NCBI RefSeq assembly: GCF_004359215.1 | Contig: NC_090611.1 | Span: forward strand, 1,343,662-1,407,661 | Origin: Bremia lactucae | Lineage: Eukaryota > Oomycota > Peronosporomycetes > Peronosporales > Peronosporaceae | Length of the DNA stretch: 64,000 nt | Direction of reading: 5' to 3' | In this document: one piece after another, positions 30,729 through 42,600 of the stretch | Numbering within the stretch: the first letter of the stretch is position 1 | Layout: the number at the start of each line of letters is the position of its first letter | Translations under genes and position numbers: made by a program | The notes under the pieces: generated by a model | Told to the model about the DNA's origin: nothing | Seen by the model: the letters and a program-made list of their open reading frames with translations, nothing else | Databases searched by the model: none

Positions 30729-33700
30729 ATGGGCCCATCGGCCTCTAAGCAGCGCCGTCTCTATCGTCCTTGTACGTAGCTCCCTCTTATGCAGCATTGG
30801 AAAGAGGAATTCACATGAGTTTCAATTTCAATTATTGATAATCCTACATGTTTACAGTCAATGCAGGAGAGTTTACGGTTGCGTGGCTAACGTTTAAGGT
30901 GCTTTTGCTGATGCAATAGCGCGATTGCTTTCTCATTGCTCTTACCATTGTTGTTTTGCTCACCAAATTTTTTTAGGGAGATGCCGTAGAGGACAAAGAG
31001 CAGCGACATGTGGCCAAGAAAGAGGGATTGCTGTCGTCTAAGCTGCTACGCGGACTCTTTGGTGGTAGGCAGTCAATTGGCGCGAGTTGCTTATTAAAGC
31101 TCAGTAGTGTTGTTGACGCGTGCTGCTGTAGCGGTGATAATGCAAAGTTTAGAGGAGATACAAGGCGAATATATATCGAAAGAGGCCTTTGTCTGTACCC
31201 TGGCACTTTTTTATGAGTACGTAAGCAAGCCAACGTGATTCAAACGACAGATTATTGATGTATCAAGCTATTTAGAGGCAATACGGACGATCGCATAAGC
31301 TACATTTTCACGATGCACAAGATTATCCTGTCTGGAGAAAAGTACGTAAATGAATGAATAGACTTAATACTGAAATATGGGCTCATAGACCTTGATTGTC
31401 TTGCATCGTGCATCGCAGCAAGACAGGAGAAGGTTATATTGACGAGAAAGATTATCTTTTTTTGTTAAACTACCTTGGAGAGTACCTTCCAGTGCCGAAG
31501 CAGCTGTATGCTGCATTCGAGGAATGTCTGCTACCCATGGCGGGCATGCTGTCTAACTCAAAATTCATTACGTGGGCGCGTCAATATCCAGACGTCGTGC
31601 AGGTGCGTAGTCTTGTTGTTTACCATTCTTGCTGCGAGATAACACGTGGCATGATCCAGTTTCTTGCCATTTATTTGCCGCCCTCTCCAGTGCCCGAGAG
31701 TCTAACTAGCGCAGTTCGTGCTATGCCGAACGAAGGCTTTCTTGAAACCTCGTATGTATGGATAGTGCTAGCTATGAGGTTGTCATTATTTGAGAGTATA
31801 CGTGTTTTTAGAGATCTAAACAACAGTCCATCTTGCCAAATTGAACCGAATCGAAGCCTTTATAGTAGCTCATTTGACTTCATTGGGGGTGAAGACAGTG
31901 GTGATGAAGATTCAGATGGACTTTACGACTCGGATCATCTTACAGAGGTCGAGATGTCTCAAAGCTCATATCGAGATGGCACGACGTTAATGAATGGACA
32001 CGACGAACTCACGAACACTTTAAAAGAAGCTGATGCAGTAGTACAAGGTGAGGACATTGAGTGCTCAGGGAACTCTAGTCAAAGTGGACAACGCGTAGAT
32101 CCCTTGCCAAAATTGGCTACTGCTCAAGCTCACCATGACTTAACAGCACCGTCACGGAGAGCCTTGGGCCGCTCTGGAGTTTCACGTACGCACGGTGTTC
32201 AAAAAATGGGAAGATACATGGGCAAAGCTGTTGGCGGTGGTATTTCAAGGGTTGGTCACGTTGGTCGGAGTATCTTGCACGTCGGCAAATCGCAAGGCAA
32301 CAAACAACAGGGTGAAGTATACCAAACCGATGATTCGACTGCAGCCGAGCTTTTGTCTGCAGGGTACTCCTTCTCCTCTGAGTCTCAGAGCACAAAGAAA
32401 TATGTATGTGGCTATTTGCACAAGATCAGTGATAGCAAGTGGGGAAAGAAGCGATCTTGGCACCGTCGGTGGTTCGTACTCGATCGTCAGCGAGGCGTGC
32501 TTTCGTACTATCGGCATAATCCCGCCAAACACATGCCGACTTCATCGTCCCAAGGCAATATTGTTCACATGGCTGATTCCCCAATCCCATTGATCAAAGC
32601 AGATTCGTCCACTGCGCCGACGCCTGTTGCTTCCAGTGGCACGACTGGAGAATTTAACATCAGCAGCGGTCGAAGCCGTGGTAACTTAAAGGTGGAAGAG
32701 AGAGATACTCAATCAGCTGTCCAAAGCACCGCAGCAACCGAGGATTTAATGAGTCGCGAAGATCAAGTTCAAGCACAAGAGCAACAGCAGACTCTGCTTT
32801 ATCTTAACGAAGCCCACCCTTGGTATCGTGGTGCATTGGATCTTAATATGCGTAATGTGTCACTGTTGTTTGAAAAGACGTTGGCGAGAAATGCCCCGAC
32901 GCGATTTTTCTTTCAAGTCTCGACACTCGCGCTGCACGACATTGATTTAAAACGTGGTACCCAGTACAAGGTATGACAAGTTGTTTGGTTCGTCTGTAGT
33001 AATGAGTATTTCAAGACCGTGACGTGCTTATAGTTATGTGCAGACACAGAGACAAATTATAATCTTTGGACATCTGCAATCGCTGAGGTTGTGAATCGAA
33101 AGGATTCACGCAACGGCACGACTATAAGTAATGACTCACCAATGCTTTTTCACCAACAAGTTCACCGACAGCAATTGAATCATAAGCAAACGGAAGAACT
33201 AGTTATTTGTGAATCTGATCATGGAGGTATTGCTGACAGTGGCCAAGATTCCCTGTCTCCTTCCAAGAAATTGAAGCAAAAATCTTATGATATAAGTAAA
33301 ACATCTTCTCACCCGAAGCGGAAGGTTCCTCCCCACATTGTCACACAATTTCCGGTTATATTAGACGGCGGACAACCGGACGCTTCAAGCTGGCATCTAT
33401 GCTTTCACATTGATGGGATTAAGCAGTGCTTAATTGTTGGCTTTATGCTCAATATTGTGGCAATTCGGTGCCTTGCAACTGAACACGTGTTGTGGAAATT
33501 GCTCGTGTGCATTGCTGTTTCGGGGTTGTTTGCATTAAATACGTACAACCCAACGCCAAGGCAGCGTCTTCGCCCCGGAAGCCGAGGCGAATCCTTAGTA
33601 GACTCAACTATAAATAATGCTCGTTTTTCAACCGACGTCGCAGAGTGCAGTAACCCTCAGTTTTGTTGCCTGCACAGATTGCGTCCAGCTGTCATAGATG

Positions 33701-34780
33701 GAGTTGACATTGAGAAAAGCAGTGCGAGTAGAGCTGATGATGTGCTGCAGCGACGCTCGAACGATTACAATCGACGAGTAAACAAGTTTCCAATGGGCAG
33801 CTCCATGGTCCATTGCAATGAGCAACCAACTAAACGATTGGGCAACGGGGAGCATTCCTGGACCACAGCGCGGGCCGAAACATTTTCTGTTCGGAGCTCA
33901 GACTACAAAAAGTCGCGAAAAAAAGAGGTGACGTGGGCTTGATAATGGGAGTTGTGTCTTGTAAAGTGTGACACTTCTTGGTCTGTTTTAGGCTTCAAAG
34001 GCGGCTCTGTTTGAATTCGTTGGTGCCGATCTCGTTCGAACCGAAAGCAAAGTGGATCTGATCTCCCAGCGTGTTGAATTCCCGGCCGAGTATGCAAATA
34101 GTCGGCTCTTCATCATAAACGCTCAGGTATAATGAACTATATTGAGATTACGATTTAAGGCTGATCTGTTTTTGTGTAAATAGCTCCCATCGTACGGTCC
34201 GAGCGTGTGGGGAGATAGTTCCTACGACGGTCCAGGCTACAGCTTAGCCCTCTATTGGAAGATTCCTGACGAAGTCGTAGAGGTGACGATATGTCTATAG
34301 GCACGGACCTGCTAACATTCTGAACTATTGCATGCGCTTTTCTCTAACGAATAGGCGATGAAAGACCCGACGACGACAACGCTTACACTCTTAAAACGAT
34401 TCCTAGAAGCGGGCGATGATACATCCCTGACCGATCGGTTTAAGGTGATTGCACAAGTTACAAATCAAGACGAGTGCGGCATTACCGGCATGGCGAAGAA
34501 GTTATTAACGAGCCACAATGCAACGCCAGTCCTTACGCGGCCACAGCATCGTATCTATCACTTTGAAAACGGAACTACGGAGATTGTGGTGGATATTCAT
34601 GCTTTCTCCTACATTGCGCGTCGCGGCATTCACGCGATACTCGACAAAACATCGCGTCTAGTGATCGACGTGGCTTTTGTTCTGCAGGGAGAGACTGAGG
34701 ATGAGTTGCCGGAGCAGGTGCTAGGTTGCTGTCGCCTTGACCACGTCAATGTTCAGAAGGCCATGGATCTGCCCTCCTAG
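30729..34780 (+). CDS. EF-hand, PH and EDR2 C-terminal (DUF1336) domain membrane protein
   Basis: Nine exons by inspection keep one frame of 1136 codons: 30729-30771, 30981-31064, 31105-31216, 31276-31341, 31419-32970, 33034-33927, 33992-34126, 34184-34282, 34355-34780. The first two junctions are less certain. The N-terminal helical region ends in an EF-hand-like loop (KTGEGYIDEKDY). A PH domain starts at KKYVCGYLHKISD and KKRSWHRRWFVLDRQRGVLS and ends with NYNLWTSAIAEVV after a long inserted loop. Two adjacent hydrophobic helices (CLIVGFMLNIVAIRCLA, WKLLVCIAVSGLFAL) follow. The C-terminus is a DUF1336/EDR2_C domain: FEFVGADLVR, YSLALYWKIPD, FENGTTEIVVDIHA, LVIDVAFVLQGETEDELPEQ. In plants EDR2 combines PH-START-DUF1336 and binds phosphoinositides; here a lipid-binding membrane protein is inferred. 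Confidence 0.8.
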
Positions 34781-35397
34781 CAGCAGACCTTCCGTACATC
34801 TTATGACGTCCTATTGTACGAATACATGATAAAGAAAACGGTACACAAGAGTTGTTTCTCATGGAAAGGTCAGTAGATCTGGGTATGCATCAAGAACTTG
34901 GAAGTTATCAGCCCCGAAAGATGGTTGACAAATAAAATTCTTCATCATTCCTTTCCTCACATATTCTAGTAGCTACTTGTGCGTCAAAAAAAAGTGCGTA
35001 TGCTCAGAGATGAAAGTCTCAACAACCAGGGCTACTACACCCTGGATTCAGAAACTCTAGTCTGAAAATGATAAGTTTGATCTTCATTGCATTTGTTTAG
35101 GTCAGGCAACGCTGATTGAAAAATGAAGCGGTAGTTGAGAAGACTCGGTTTCGCTGAGCCAGTCATTAGTAGGCTCCCACATTAAGGTCGACCACGTAAT
35201 TTTGGAGGTCTTTCCTCGTTGTTGATCAGTCAATTATTTTTTAGAATTTGCGAATATGTCAATATATCTCGTTAGCAGCAAGCAAATCTTGAATCGTCAA
35301 GCGTCTTACGGACGAACGGTAAAGAGTGCAGCATAGTAGAGCAAAGAAGTAATTAACTACATTAACTTCTGCCCCTAAGTACCAGAACGTCGATCTT
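34781..35397. other. intergenic, no gene recognised
   Basis: About 600 bases between the EDR2-like stop and the thiamine pyrophosphokinase ATG. Short frames only, no repeat or RNA gene visible. It holds the terminator of one gene and the promoter of the next. Confidence 0.5.
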
Positions 35398-36234
35398 ATG
35401 ATGACAGATTTACCGATCCAACACCACTCGAACTTGTTTTGGTCAGCACCCAAAGCTGCCCCTCGACTCGCTGTGCTGGTGCTGAATGCATCTCATGAAT
35501 CGTGGTGTGTCACCCAAAATGAAGTGGATTCGATCACCCCTGACCTATTCTGGAGCATGTGGAGTAATGCACAGCTCAAAGTGTGTGCAGACGGAGGCGC
35601 CAATCGACTGTACGACCGCAGCATGGCGCTAGGAGTACAGCAGCAAGTGGTTCCGCATTACATCAAGGGCGACTTAGACTCGTTACGTCCTGATGTATGC
35701 GCCTTCTTTACTGCTAAAGGGACGACTGTGTTGAGCGATCCAGACCAGAATTCGAACGACTTGGACAAGTGCTTGCAGCTGATTTTTGAAAAGCAAGCAA
35801 ATGAAGACAAAAATCGCTTTGTTGTCATGATCTTTGGTGCAATGGGTGGACGATTTGATCAAGAGATGCAAAATGTCAATGCCCTTTTCAGATGGAACGA
35901 TAAATTCCAGCATATAGTGCTATTGTCTGACGACACGACCGCCACGTTACTGAAGCCTCATACTCGACATGTCATTACGCCTAATTTTGACTTTGAGACT
36001 CGAACGTGCGGATTGATTCCAATAGCTGGGACATGCAAAGAGACCACTACGTCAGGGCTAAAGTGGAATTTAAGTCCAGGCATGGAAACAGGATTTGGAG
36101 GACTCTTAAGCAGCTCTAACTACGTCGATGATTCCTGCGTTCACGTCACAGTTTTAGCATCTCATGCCCTCATCTGGACTACGGAGCTTAAAAAGTCGAA
36201 GTATAAGTCATTAGTGGAAGGTCACGGACCATAA
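35398..36234 (+). CDS. TPK1: thiamine pyrophosphokinase
   Basis: 278 residues, single exon, ATG ATG at 35398. It transfers pyrophosphate from ATP to thiamine to make the cofactor thiamine diphosphate. Family motifs: VCADGGANRLYD (about residue 62), HYIKGDLDSLRPDV, the DPDQNSNDLDKCLQ metal/ATP region, FGAMGGRFDQEMQNVNALF, and the C-terminal thiamine-binding part (CGLIPIAG, then TTSGLKWNL and GLLSSSNYV). It has a ~35-residue N-terminal extension compared with the human enzyme; no clear signal peptide. All key motifs are intact, so it should be active. Confidence 0.95.
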   Translation: MMTDLPIQHHSNLFWSAPKAAPRLAVLVLNASHESWCVTQNEVDSITPDLFWSMWSNAQLKVCADGGANRLYDRSMALGVQQQVVPHYIKGDLDSLRPDVCAFFTAKGTTVLSDPDQNSNDLDKCLQLIFEKQANEDKNRFVVMIFGAMGGRFDQEMQNVNALFRWNDKFQHIVLLSDDTTATLLKPHTRHVITPNFDFETRTCGLIPIAGTCKETTTSGLKWNLSPGMETGFGGLLSSSNYVDDSCVHVTVLASHALIWTTELKKSKYKSLVEGHGP

Positions 36235-36694
36235 TCCGACGTTTTAATACCATATAACCTGACTATAATAATGACTAAAAGATGAAAGCCGACGTTAAGT
36301 TGTTCGCATATCTGAACTTTCCAAACGCTACAATACAGATTTTTACCAATCAATCTCAGGCAATAACGAGAGTCAGACCCCTACCCCGTTTTCTTCTTCT
36401 TCAAACAGCGCGAGAACAACCCAAAACGGGCCGTAGGAAGGTCGGGCATTCGGTAAGTCGCGGTGAAAATTGCTTTTTATAGACTCAATACATTACATCT
36501 GGAACGCAGTAGTACATCGGTACGATCTATTTCTACCTTTGAAGCGCAATGACGCCTTCGAAGCTGCAGTAGCATGCACCAATCGGACTAATCTTCATGT
36601 TGACTTCTGTTTCTAGCCGAATTTGTCAGCACATATATTCGGCCTACTCAAATCGATTGCCCAATCACCCTTGCATAGCGTGTAGCTCTTCGAA
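36235..36694. other. intergenic, no gene recognised
   Basis: A 66-codon frame at 36282-36482 has no recognisable motif. This stretch holds the 5' region of the ATG2 gene; no repeat seen. Confidence 0.45.
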
Positions 36695-39600
36695 ATGCAG
36701 TTTCTTAAGCAATTGACGGACCCAGCGCTCAAGCGGCTGTACAAATTTGTGCTTAAGCGCATGATTGGTCGCTTTCTCGCTGCAGATGAATTGGATTTGG
36801 ACCAGTTAAATGTGCATTTGCGGTCGGGACGATTAGAACTGTGTGACTTGCTGCTGAATGCGGAAGTGCTGAATGCAGAGCTCTGTGAGGCGCAAAGGTT
36901 GCCATTTAAAGTCAAAAAGGGCTACCTGGGCTCTGTTCGCGTGGCTATTTCATATGCTGACATCATGAGTGAAAGCTGTTTGATTGAAATAGATGATATC
37001 GAGATCATACTAGTGCCACTAGAGAAACACGAGACTTTTTCACGCTTTAATAAAGCTACCGATGAAAAAAATAAAAAAACGCAGCCATTAAATCACCCGC
37101 ATGAGAACGAAAGATACGAATCCCGTGAGCCCATCGACAAGATCTCAGAGGAAAGCCTTGACTTTGTGGCGAGCTGGATTGAGCAAGTGACGTCAAAAAT
37201 TAAAGTCACGGTTTCGAATATTTGTGTCCGTCTCGAGACGGGCGAGCAACACAAAGGGCGAGAGGTGGCTCTCTTGTGTCAATTGGAGTGGATGCAATTT
37301 ACCGACGAGTCGGCATCTGAATTTCAAAGTGTCTACGGTCGAAGTAGTTTAAATGAGGCATCAGGTGTGGATGTATCTTTCACAAATAATGGACAGAGTG
37401 AGTCAATGGTTGCAAGTCGACTCTTTGGGATCTCGCAAAAAGGGATTAAGTTTCGTGGATTCCGCATGGATTTACACTTGAGCAGTGAGGAACAAAGTCA
37501 TGAAGCTCGCGGAAAAGAGCGACGTCGCTTGAGCTACAGTGATATGGTGCTGCATTCTTTTTTGGAGAGCTCGTCAAGCAAGCAGCATTATATTCAGGTA
37601 AAACTGAGTCATTACGAGGCATTAGACGCGCCTACAATCGATGCTAGTGTGTTTTTTCACTCGATTCGTATCGTGTTGCAGCCCCAATACTTGCCTGAAC
37701 TTGGCAAAATTGTGGATGCGTTTTCAGCTGACTGTCAGAAGAGTGCTACAAATCAATTAAAAGAGCGGTTCTCATCTTCTACACTCTTGCAATCAGTTTG
37801 TGATGACAAACCGGCTTGGTTGACAGCACGCGATGAAGACGACAACGATCGAGATACTGGAGCGCTAAATTTGTCGTTGAGAGAGTTTCAGCGTATTGAA
37901 CAATTGCTGCACCAGTATCGACAGACACAAGACGAACTCAAAAGGAAAAAGCGTCATGACGGAAATGAAGAGGTCTTGACTGAAAAGCTTGAGGCTTTTT
38001 TAACACGTAAGCTGTCCGCAGTCGAAAGTATCGAAAGCGTTGGCTTGTCGGATCTCGACATCGAGGAGGATGCGTTTTTCGAGTGTGAAACGGGTCTTGC
38101 AAGCTCCATGATGCCAAGTGCATCACTAGAGAGCTTTAGCCAGTTAAATCAATCGATGTATTCGTCAGCGCAATTTGACCTAGATGGAGCTGAGAAGGAA
38201 AACAAACAGGCGGGCCGTAATCAGATGGCGTCGTCCACGACAGCTGCGCAAAATCGAGGAGCCCGCCGTGTCCAGTCGCGGCTGAAAGTCCATTTGCTAC
38301 AGTGCGAGTGTATAATTCTCTATGACGACCTTCCTGACAACGATGAGGGAGATGGCGTCGATGAGAAAACAGACAACGAAATCTCTTTGTCGGGCAGTCG
38401 GGTGTTTCGTGCTGCGCATCACCTTAGAAAAGATTTGCCATCGGTTGATGGACTCGAGCGCTTGGTATTGTCATTGAAAGACGTCATTTACTCCAGTTTG
38501 GTCTATTCGCAGTACACTTCACTGTCAGCAACAATTGGGAAAGTTATATTGATGGAAAAGACACTCCCGCGCATGTCTTTGGATGCTACAGAAGAGGAAT
38601 CGGCGATGCTTTCGACGAGTGTGCTTTCATTTGCTGCCGCTTCGCCGTTTTCTGGTCAAAAGATTAATTTATCTGCAAATGTGTCAGCTCAAGTTCGTAT
38701 CGATTATAAACCTGAAGTAGAGGACAAGGCTATACCAAAGATTGCATCACTCGGAGTGCGCGTACAATTGCAATCGGTTTTCATCGAATGGGATATGTAT
38801 TTGCTCGATCGCGCGCATCGTCTTTTTGGTATCTACGAAGAAGAATCCACCGATTTAAAGCGTCCGTCAGCGCTAAAAAACGAAAGCTTGGAATTTGCCA
38901 AGACGCTTGACGTAACCACTGAATGTGTGCAAGTGACGTTGCGGTTTCCTATGATTACAAGCGATTTAATTCGCTTCGGCGTATCATCTAAGCGAGGGCT
39001 GTGCGAGGACCGACTTGTGGTGATGCTAGGAAGCTTAAAGATGGCGTCTTTATCTCCCCTCGCTGTTGGTGATGACGATGAAATTCGGACACCAATGCTG
39101 CCACGATACAGGAAGGCAACTTTGCTGCCGTGGTTAGACGAATATGCTGCTTCGTTCGACAAGATGCAAGTGTCACTATTAACGCCCGAAGATAGCAATC
39201 AGCGGAGTGAGAATTTGGAAAAAGTGGTACTTTTCACTTCGTATAGTGATGAACGCTTAGGTGACGGTTGCACTATTCGGTTGCGACTTCAAAATCCGTC
39301 ACGTGAAGAAATGAAAGAGGCAATTCGTAGTAAACAACTGTTATCACAAGATGGAAGTGAAAATCCGGATGTTAGCTCTATGAATTGCTCGATGGACGAA
39401 GTTAGCGGTGATGATAATGATGGCGGAAGGGTGGGATTGAATGGGTGGGATCTTGAGGCTTTAGGGCGGACAGAGGCGTACGAGAAGGCAGCAGCTGCCG
39501 CTTCGCTCTATTCCGTAGAAATAAATCTTCATCGTGCAACTGCTGTGTTGTTGAAATCGTCTTTGGATCGATTAATGGTGTTATGCGACGCGCTTTTGAT

Positions 39601-42600
39601 GATTAATCCTATCGATGTCGACAGCTACAATCAAATGTTTGCGGCCGCTGTGCTTCGGAATCGATTAATGCCGAGCTACATGAGTCTGAACCTTACAGTT
39701 GACGAAGGAACTGTCCAGCTTTGTGACTACCTCGTATTACCTCCCGCTCAGGCGCTTCAAAGGACTAATTCAAACTCGTCGCATGTCACGCAATCAAATT
39801 CATCCAGCGAGCCAGAAAAAGTCTTGTTTAAATATCACTTTGTTTTTGAGACTCTCAAGGTGTTTCAGGTTTCTCAATGGATGGGTCAATTGGTCTCTCG
39901 CGTGCATGTAGTAGCTCAAAACGCTACTTTTCTGGAAGAATGTGATTTCTTGGATTCTGTCGCACCAATTCTTTACAGAACTCCATTTGGTGCATCCAAG
40001 GCTCCGATCGTTTTTATGGGAGTCGATATTGCTGATCAGACAAATGTTATGCGGGATATGAAAGTCGACTTTCACCTTTCACACGTGAGTTTACGATATG
40101 ATGTAAGGTCGAAGTGGCTTTTTCACTTGCTCGAAATGGTATTGATGGATTACCCAGTGCCAATTATTCCGTTGGACTCGGCGACCATGTCAGATGACGA
40201 GAGTCGAGAGCTGTTAGAGACCATGAAGCGTGATAGCGAATACGAAGCGGTGCTTTTAGCAATTGCTCCAAAGACAGTATTCACGAAGCTTTTCGTCAAT
40301 TGCTACGATGTTTTAGTTGATTACGCTCCAGTATCGCTGACATCAAGAACGATTCTTGTCTTTGGTAAAATTAATATGTCTTCTAATGTTGTCACTGGTG
40401 CTGTCTTACAAGGCTACAAAGTTTCTGTCGGTGATCTCGAAATGTTCTTGGCACCTTCACACGCAGGTTACGGAGAAATTGATCAAGTTTTGCTAGGGAA
40501 TGAGTTGCTTCCTCGTCCTAACAATAATTTTAAGAAGAAGGCACTAAAGTTTGCAGCAACGTATGCTGGCAGTAGGGCTACGCTAGATGCCGAGTATCCG
40601 TCGCTACTTATCTTTCTAGAGACATTTGGATTCTTGCAGCTGGTAACGATGGACTTTGTGGATGTGTTTCTTCGCGTTTTGATTCCTCCGACAGCTCTCG
40701 AGGTTGCGCAAAAGAATCGTGATAAAAAGACATCTGCTGCGTCGGCAGCACCAGAGCTGTCAGTGGAGCTAAACTTAGGGACGGCGAATATCTATGCTTG
40801 TTATGACTCGTTTAATACGTTATTAGAGCTGCTTTCAGTGTGGACCGACCAACTTGCGAGTAAACAGGATCTTCGTGATTCGACTGCGTACGTAGGGCTG
40901 GATGGAAAGAGCGATAGCGTATCTGTTGTCACAAACTTAAGTCCTGTTCCTGCTAGTGGCATGCGGAGTCTCGGTACGACAGCGTCGGAGCCATCGGTCT
41001 CGAGCTTACACAGTTGTCGAAGCCCAAGGCTTGTTAGTGAGGCTCCAAGTAATGATAATCAGCAATCCGTTAATGTCATGGAACAAGTTGACAAAGACGC
41101 GTTTGGAAGCGGGAAGAAAATTTTCCCGGGAAAAACTGTAGCGACAGACACCGAAGCTCGTTTGCTGCGGACTCGATTGGATTCGATCCAAAAGGAAAGA
41201 AAGCGAATGGTAGAAGGGCTTGGCGATCAATTGTTGGTTTTGAACGAAAACTCGCAGTCTCAACAAATGTCGGGTTCGAAGCCTGTTCGGATCAACGAAT
41301 TGTTGATTGAGAATTATTATGCTAAAAACGGAATAATTGATAGTCTTGGAGACGCATCAGCTGGAGCTTTTTTAAAGGAACCAGAGCCGAATCACAATGA
41401 CGAACAACAGACCGCAGATCGAGATAACCCGTGGTTTTCTACAGACGCATCCTGTTCGCCGGGAGTCCGTGAAGAGACGACAAAAAAGCCGTTTAAGGAA
41501 GAAGCAGTACGATGGCTTGCACGTGGTGGGTCTCGTACCGACGGTGGTAATAATGAGACACCCAAAAGTAAAGTGCCTGGTCACGACTATTCATTATTCG
41601 AGCCAGTGGAAGATAAGATGCCAATGGTTGAAGGCGGCACGAGCGCAACACCAAGTAGTGGTCGGGGTAGTGGTCACTGCAGCAACAACGCATACGAAGG
41701 TGAGGAGAAAAATGAGACCGACCACTTTGATGCCAACCATTTGCCAATGGGCGCATTTCCAGCTGCCTCAAAGAATTGGTGGGGAATGCACACTCGCCCT
41801 TTTGAAGTAGAGCTTAGCGATATTCAAACGGAAGAAACGACGTCTTCATTCTCGCATGGGATGGATTCGATGGACGAGCGAAGTGGAAGAGATGTCGGTA
41901 GTGACAATGGTGTCGATGTGAACGACGCGAAAGAAAATGGTGTCTATCCATCGACCATGTCGATGTCAATTTGTGACGTTGGAGAAGACGAAGGGAAGGA
42001 GGTCAAACTAGAATTTGATCTGGATTCGGATCTTCAATCGCGACTCAATCAAATGCTAGATTTCGGATCAAACGACGGCCACGATGGCGATGAAGATCGA
42101 CATGAGTTTTTGCCAGACCATAAGCAAGGAGCTATTTCCTCTCCACGAGCTATTCCTACCCGGCAAACGTCATTTTGCTCAACAAGGAGCCAATCCGGAG
42201 CTCCATCGTCTTTACATGCCACGACGACCATGTCGCCACCCGATCAGCCCACGGCACGATGGTTCTATGACGGTATCAGCTTGAACGATGGGAGCACACC
42301 AATGACAGGCTTGCCATCGCGAATCTACCCCCATCACGTCGAAATACCGGTCGGCGGCTCGGCCACTTCATTATCCTTTGGTAAAAGCGAATGCGAAGAC
42401 GCGATTCGATCTATAGCACGAGAAAGTGCCGTGCGCAAAGTAGAAGCGACGTCTCCAGTTGTTGTGCAGCATGTTTTGCTGCGAAATTTTAATATTTGCA
42501 TGCGATTTTTCGGAGGTTGTGACTGGACACGCGATGGAAGTGAAGAAGTCAGGCAAATAACGCTGAAAGCAAGCAATCGAATTGTCAAGACAAGCGTACA

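Noticed and set aside
41397..41810. 137-codon alternative frame inside ATG2
   Set aside because: Shadow frame in the low-complexity part of the ATG2 coding sequence; composition follows the real frame.
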